Source of the DNA: Sphingopyxis bauzanensis
Lineage (GTDB): Bacteria; Pseudomonadota; Alphaproteobacteria; Sphingomonadales; Sphingomonadaceae
Length of the DNA: 64,000 bases
Assembly: GCF_002205675.1 (NCBI RefSeq)
Contig: NZ_NISK01000003.1
Coordinates: forward strand, 310,001 to 374,000
Reading direction: 5' to 3'
In this document: in pieces, positions 61,783-64,000 of the stretch
How positions within the stretch are numbered: the stretch's first letter is position 1
Layout: the number at the start of each line of letters is the position of its first letter
Translations under genes and position numbers: made by a program
The notes under the pieces: model-generated
The model's database searches: none
What the model was told of the DNA's origin: nothing
What the model saw: only the letters and a program-made list of their open reading frames with translations

Positions 61783-64000
61783 TCTGCCAGACTCCCGCCT
61801 TCACGGTATTTCTTCATTTTGGCGTCGTTGTCGGCGCGCTGCTGGGCGAGCATGGAATCTTGCTGGAATTGGCGGGTTGCCATCTCCTGCTCAAACGCAA
61901 ACCGCTGCTCCGCCTGCTGCGCCTCGAATGTCGCCTTGTCGCGGGCAAGCTGGGCCTGCGCCTCGGCTTCTTCGCGCTGCAACTGCAACTTGAGAGCCGC
62001 TTCCTGCTGCATCATCTGCATCTTGGCGGCTGACATGGCCTGCTCGCCTTGCAGCTTGTTCGCTTGCAACTGTGTCTCAGCCTCGACCTTCGCCATTTCG
62101 GGATCGGGCTTCGGCTCCTCTTGGACCGGGTTACCCTCGGCGTCCAACTCAGGCTTTGCAGGGTTGACGAAATAGTCGTCAGGCTGACCCAAGCCAGCAT
62201 CGCGAACAATCGCACCAGCGTTGTTGAACAGGTGCTCTTTTTTGACCATGCCGATTTCAAGGCCTTCGCGCTGAATATCGAGCAACTGCATCCGCAGCGC
62301 CAAGCGATATTCCTTGCGGCCCGTCCCCATGCCGACACGGATAACCATGTCAGGCTCATCGGGCCACATCGCCGGATCGACCTGTTGATACTCGCCGTCC
62401 ATCTTGAGCTTGAACGGCTGGCCGAACTCTTTGACCAATCGGTATTTCTTCCACATCAACCGCGCAAAGCACTCGGCAAAGTTACGGGCGATATATTCCT
62501 CAAACTGCTGGCCCTGCGCCTGCATCATGGCAGTGCCGGATGCGGTGTTATGCGTGACAGTGAAACGGCGACCGACGCAGAACAGGCCATCACTTGCATC
62601 GACCGTAAGGCAGCGCATCGGCTTAATCGCGATACGTTCGATAGATTTGACGACTTGAGTAGCCGCGTTGGCCTTGGCCGGACGCCAATGCTCAGCCTTG
62701 CGGGATAAGCGGAACGGGCAATCGGCAAGCGAGAATGTGACCTGATAACAGCCGGCAGCGGTGGCGGGGCGGACACTCGGCCAACCACCGAGACTCTCGA
62801 TCAAGCGAACGGCGTCGTCTAGGAGCTTTCCGCCCTTCTGCACGAACACACATAGCGCATTGCTATGGTGACAGCCATCCGTGTCCATGAGGCCACGGAG
62901 CAATTCAAGGCGCTGGCGATAGGACGCGTGGAAATATTCCTCGGGAATGTGTTTCCCGACGATGCCCGCGTCTCTATCAGCATCGCCGCGCTTGAGCATC
63001 TTCATGCCGCGCAGGATGGGGTACAGCCCCTTGACGTAGTAGGTTTTAGCTGCACCGCTGTTCTGTTGTTTATCGATCGTCAGCCCGCCGTACTCTTCGG
63101 CCCAAGCCTCAGTATACGCGACCGTTTCTGCTTCCATCGTCGTTATGCGCGGAGCGTGGAGGCTGCCATCACCGAGCCATGTACCGAGAAGGTACGGGTC
63201 TAGAGGAAGCTCGCGCTCAGCGCCGGTAAGGGGGCGCTGGACGCGCGGGATATAGACCAAGCCCCTGCCCTGCATCATCTCAAAAAGGCGGTCAGTATCT
63301 ACGGTCTGAAACTTGTTATAACGCTTGTCATTATCGGTCTGGACGGTCCACAGGTGCTCGCCGCCCGCGTCAATTTCCTCACCCGACGAGAAACGGATGC
63401 GATAAGCCCTCTCGGGATCGTGAATTTCGTGCGCTTTGACGACGCGGACGGAACCGCCGTCAGAGCCAATCAGCCAATCGTTATCTTCGACATCGGCCAG
63501 CAACTTATAGGCGCCGGATGCCATCGGAACCGGCGTCTCCACGCAGAGCATCTTGTTCAGCGCGTCGGCGTCAAGGCCTTGGTTCAGGCGGGTAATGCCG
63601 GTGCGGCTTTCGCGCTCCCCGGTCCAGAACTCCATCACGTTGATGCTGCGGCCAGCGTCAAACCCGGCATTGAGCGGGGTCGGGGCCATACCCTTGCCGC
63701 GCACAGGCGAGCCGGGAATGACCGTCAAAAGATCGTTGTAGGTGTTTTCGTTGACGCTTTCCTGCGGCACCCAATAGCGGGGCATATTCGACAGATACAT
63801 GCCGTTCATCAACTGGCGGGCGACCACCGAACGGATGCGCTGAATATCCATTGTCTTGTCGGCAAGGCCATCGCCAACAATGCGGTGCGGGCGCGGGAAC
63901 GGTGTGAAGATCACGAACGGGTGATCGTCCACCTCTTCCTGCTTCAGAATCTTGTCGGCAACGCGGAACACTTTCAGCCGCTCGGCAATGCCGTCGCCGT
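61779..64000 (-). CDS. Portal protein precursor containing an intein (5' end outside window)
   Basis: The frame is open to the right edge, so the start is missing. N-extein part to 63546: FVIFTPFPRPHRIVGDGLAD and RSVVARQLMNGMYLSNMPRY, then NQGLDADALNKML. After the 333-residue intein the C-extein resumes TASGTAMMQAQGQQFEEYIA, ARLMWKKYRLVKEFGQPFKL, and ends in a long Glu/Gln/Ala coiled coil like the barrel of the P22 portal. Twelve copies form the DNA channel of the head. Splicing is needed to make it. Confidence 0.85.
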   Translation of the reverse strand, partial: GDGIAERLKVFRVADKILKQEEVDDHPFVIFTPFPRPHRIVGDGLADKTMDIQRIRSVVARQLMNGMYLSNMPRYWVPQESVNENTYNDLLTVIPGSPVRGKGMAPTPLNAGFDAGRSINVMEFWTGERESRTGITRLNQGLDADALNKMLCVETPVPMASGAYKLLADVEDNDWLIGSDGGSVRVVKAHEIHDPERAYRIRFSSGEEIDAGGEHLWTVQTDNDKRYNKFQTVDTDRLFEMMQGRGLVYIPRVQRPLTGAERELPLDPYLLGTWLGDGSLHAPRITTMEAETVAYTEAWAEEYGGLTIDKQQNSGAAKTYYVKGLYPILRGMKMLKRGDADRDAGIVGKHIPEEYFHASYRQRLELLRGLMDTDGCHHSNALCVFVQKGGKLLDDAVRLIESLGGWPSVRPATAAGCYQVTFSLADCPFRLSRKAEHWRPAKANAATQVVKSIERIAIKPMRCLTVDASDGLFCVGRRFTVTHNTASGTAMMQAQGQQFEEYIARNFAECFARLMWKKYRLVKEFGQPFKLKMDGEYQQVDPAMWPDEPDMVIRVGMGTGRKEYRLALRMQLLDIQREGLEIGMVKKEHLFNNAGAIVRDAGLGQPDDYFVNPAKPELDAEGNPVQEEPKPDPEMAKVEAETQLQANKLQGEQAMSAAKMQMMQQEAALKLQLQREEAEAQAQLARDKATFEAQQAEQRFAFEQEMATRQFQQDSMLAQQRADNDAKMKKYREGGSLAE
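62547..63545 (-). other. Intein (LAGLIDADG homing endonuclease type) in the portal gene
   Basis: 333 codons from Cys (TGC 63543-63545) to Asn (AAC 62547-62549). Block A CVETPVPMASGAYKLLADVE; block B-like EIDAGGEHLWTVQT; endonuclease motifs LLGTWLGDGSL and LLRGLMDTDGC; block F MRCLTVDASDGLFCVGRRF; block G FTVTHN followed by Thr as +1 residue. All residues for splicing and both LAGLIDADG helices with their acidic residues are present, so both activities may be live. Confidence 0.9.

Larger units (their letters stand above)
39146..64000. mobile_element. Prophage (podovirus-like), left part, continues beyond the window
   Basis: From the tRNA-Ser 3' end to the right edge nearly every gene is phage-type: lysis genes, tailspike, ejection-like proteins, P22 gp10-like tail protein, DUF5309 capsid, scaffold and portal. 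Gene order and the absence of tape-measure or sheath genes indicate a short-tailed phage. No integrase, repressor, terminase or replication genes are present, so they should lie to the right. The right attachment site should repeat part of the tRNA-Ser 3' end (GTTCGAATCCCTCCCTGTCC). Confidence 0.88.

Overview
The window is high-GC DNA from an alphaproteobacterium, most likely of the Sphingomonadales (Sphingopyxis-like). Reasons are the nuoN-birA-coaX-rnj-DUF1467 order, a fused IspDF enzyme, the ntrB-ntrC-ntrY-ntrX run followed by an Hfq with two Sm-like domains in one chain, and a dense cell-wall and translation housekeeping block. The genus is an inference from gene order and protein style; no 16S or marker search was possible.

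Positions 1-39145 are chromosome. Left part (1-8.2 kb): the end of nuoN, then birA, coaX, ribonuclease J and a small DUF1467 membrane protein packed head to tail, an interrupted small gene, a large coiled-coil membrane protein, an Hpt-like protein without its histidine, and a secreted TPR protein. Middle part (8.2-20.8 kb): an Lrp regulator, a degenerate histidine kinase, a polysaccharide deacetylase, a CAU tRNA and tRNA-Pro flanking an M20 peptidase, an alanine-repeat lipoprotein, EttA, a thioesterase, carbonic anhydrase, lipoyl synthase, a Coq10-like protein, CinA and IspDF. From 20.8 to 30 kb lies a tightly overlapped nitrogen-regulation operon (dusB-ntrB-ntrC-ntrY-ntrX) followed by hfq and hflX. 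From 30 to 38.9 kb a minus-strand block carries mazG, a small membrane protein, an MBL-fold hydrolase, tatD, metG, holB, tmk, a D,D-carboxypeptidase, rlpA and a lytic transglycosylase.

From tRNA-Ser(UGA) at 39056-39145 to the right edge the DNA is a prophage with a podovirus-like layout; it continues beyond the window. Next to the tRNA are small plus-strand accessory genes (GIY-YIG-like, ASCH-like, Lar-like and others). The minus-strand late operon reads toward the tRNA: portal, two small proteins, scaffold, DUF5309-type major capsid, adaptor, P22 gp10-like tail protein, several structural proteins, a secreted DUF1996 protein, ejection proteins, an M15 peptidase, tailspike, endolysin, holin candidate and overlapping Rz/Rz1 spanins. 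No integrase, repressor or terminase is in view.

Three things stand out. The portal gene is split by a 333-residue intein with a LAGLIDADG endonuclease. Two related HNH-AP2 endonuclease genes, inserted against the direction of the lysis genes, each carry a matching promoter and a 34-nt hairpin leader whose stems differ in sequence but keep pairing. Several genes too short for routine calling sit in the phage region, including a 46-residue two-CxxC protein on the opposite strand of the late operon.
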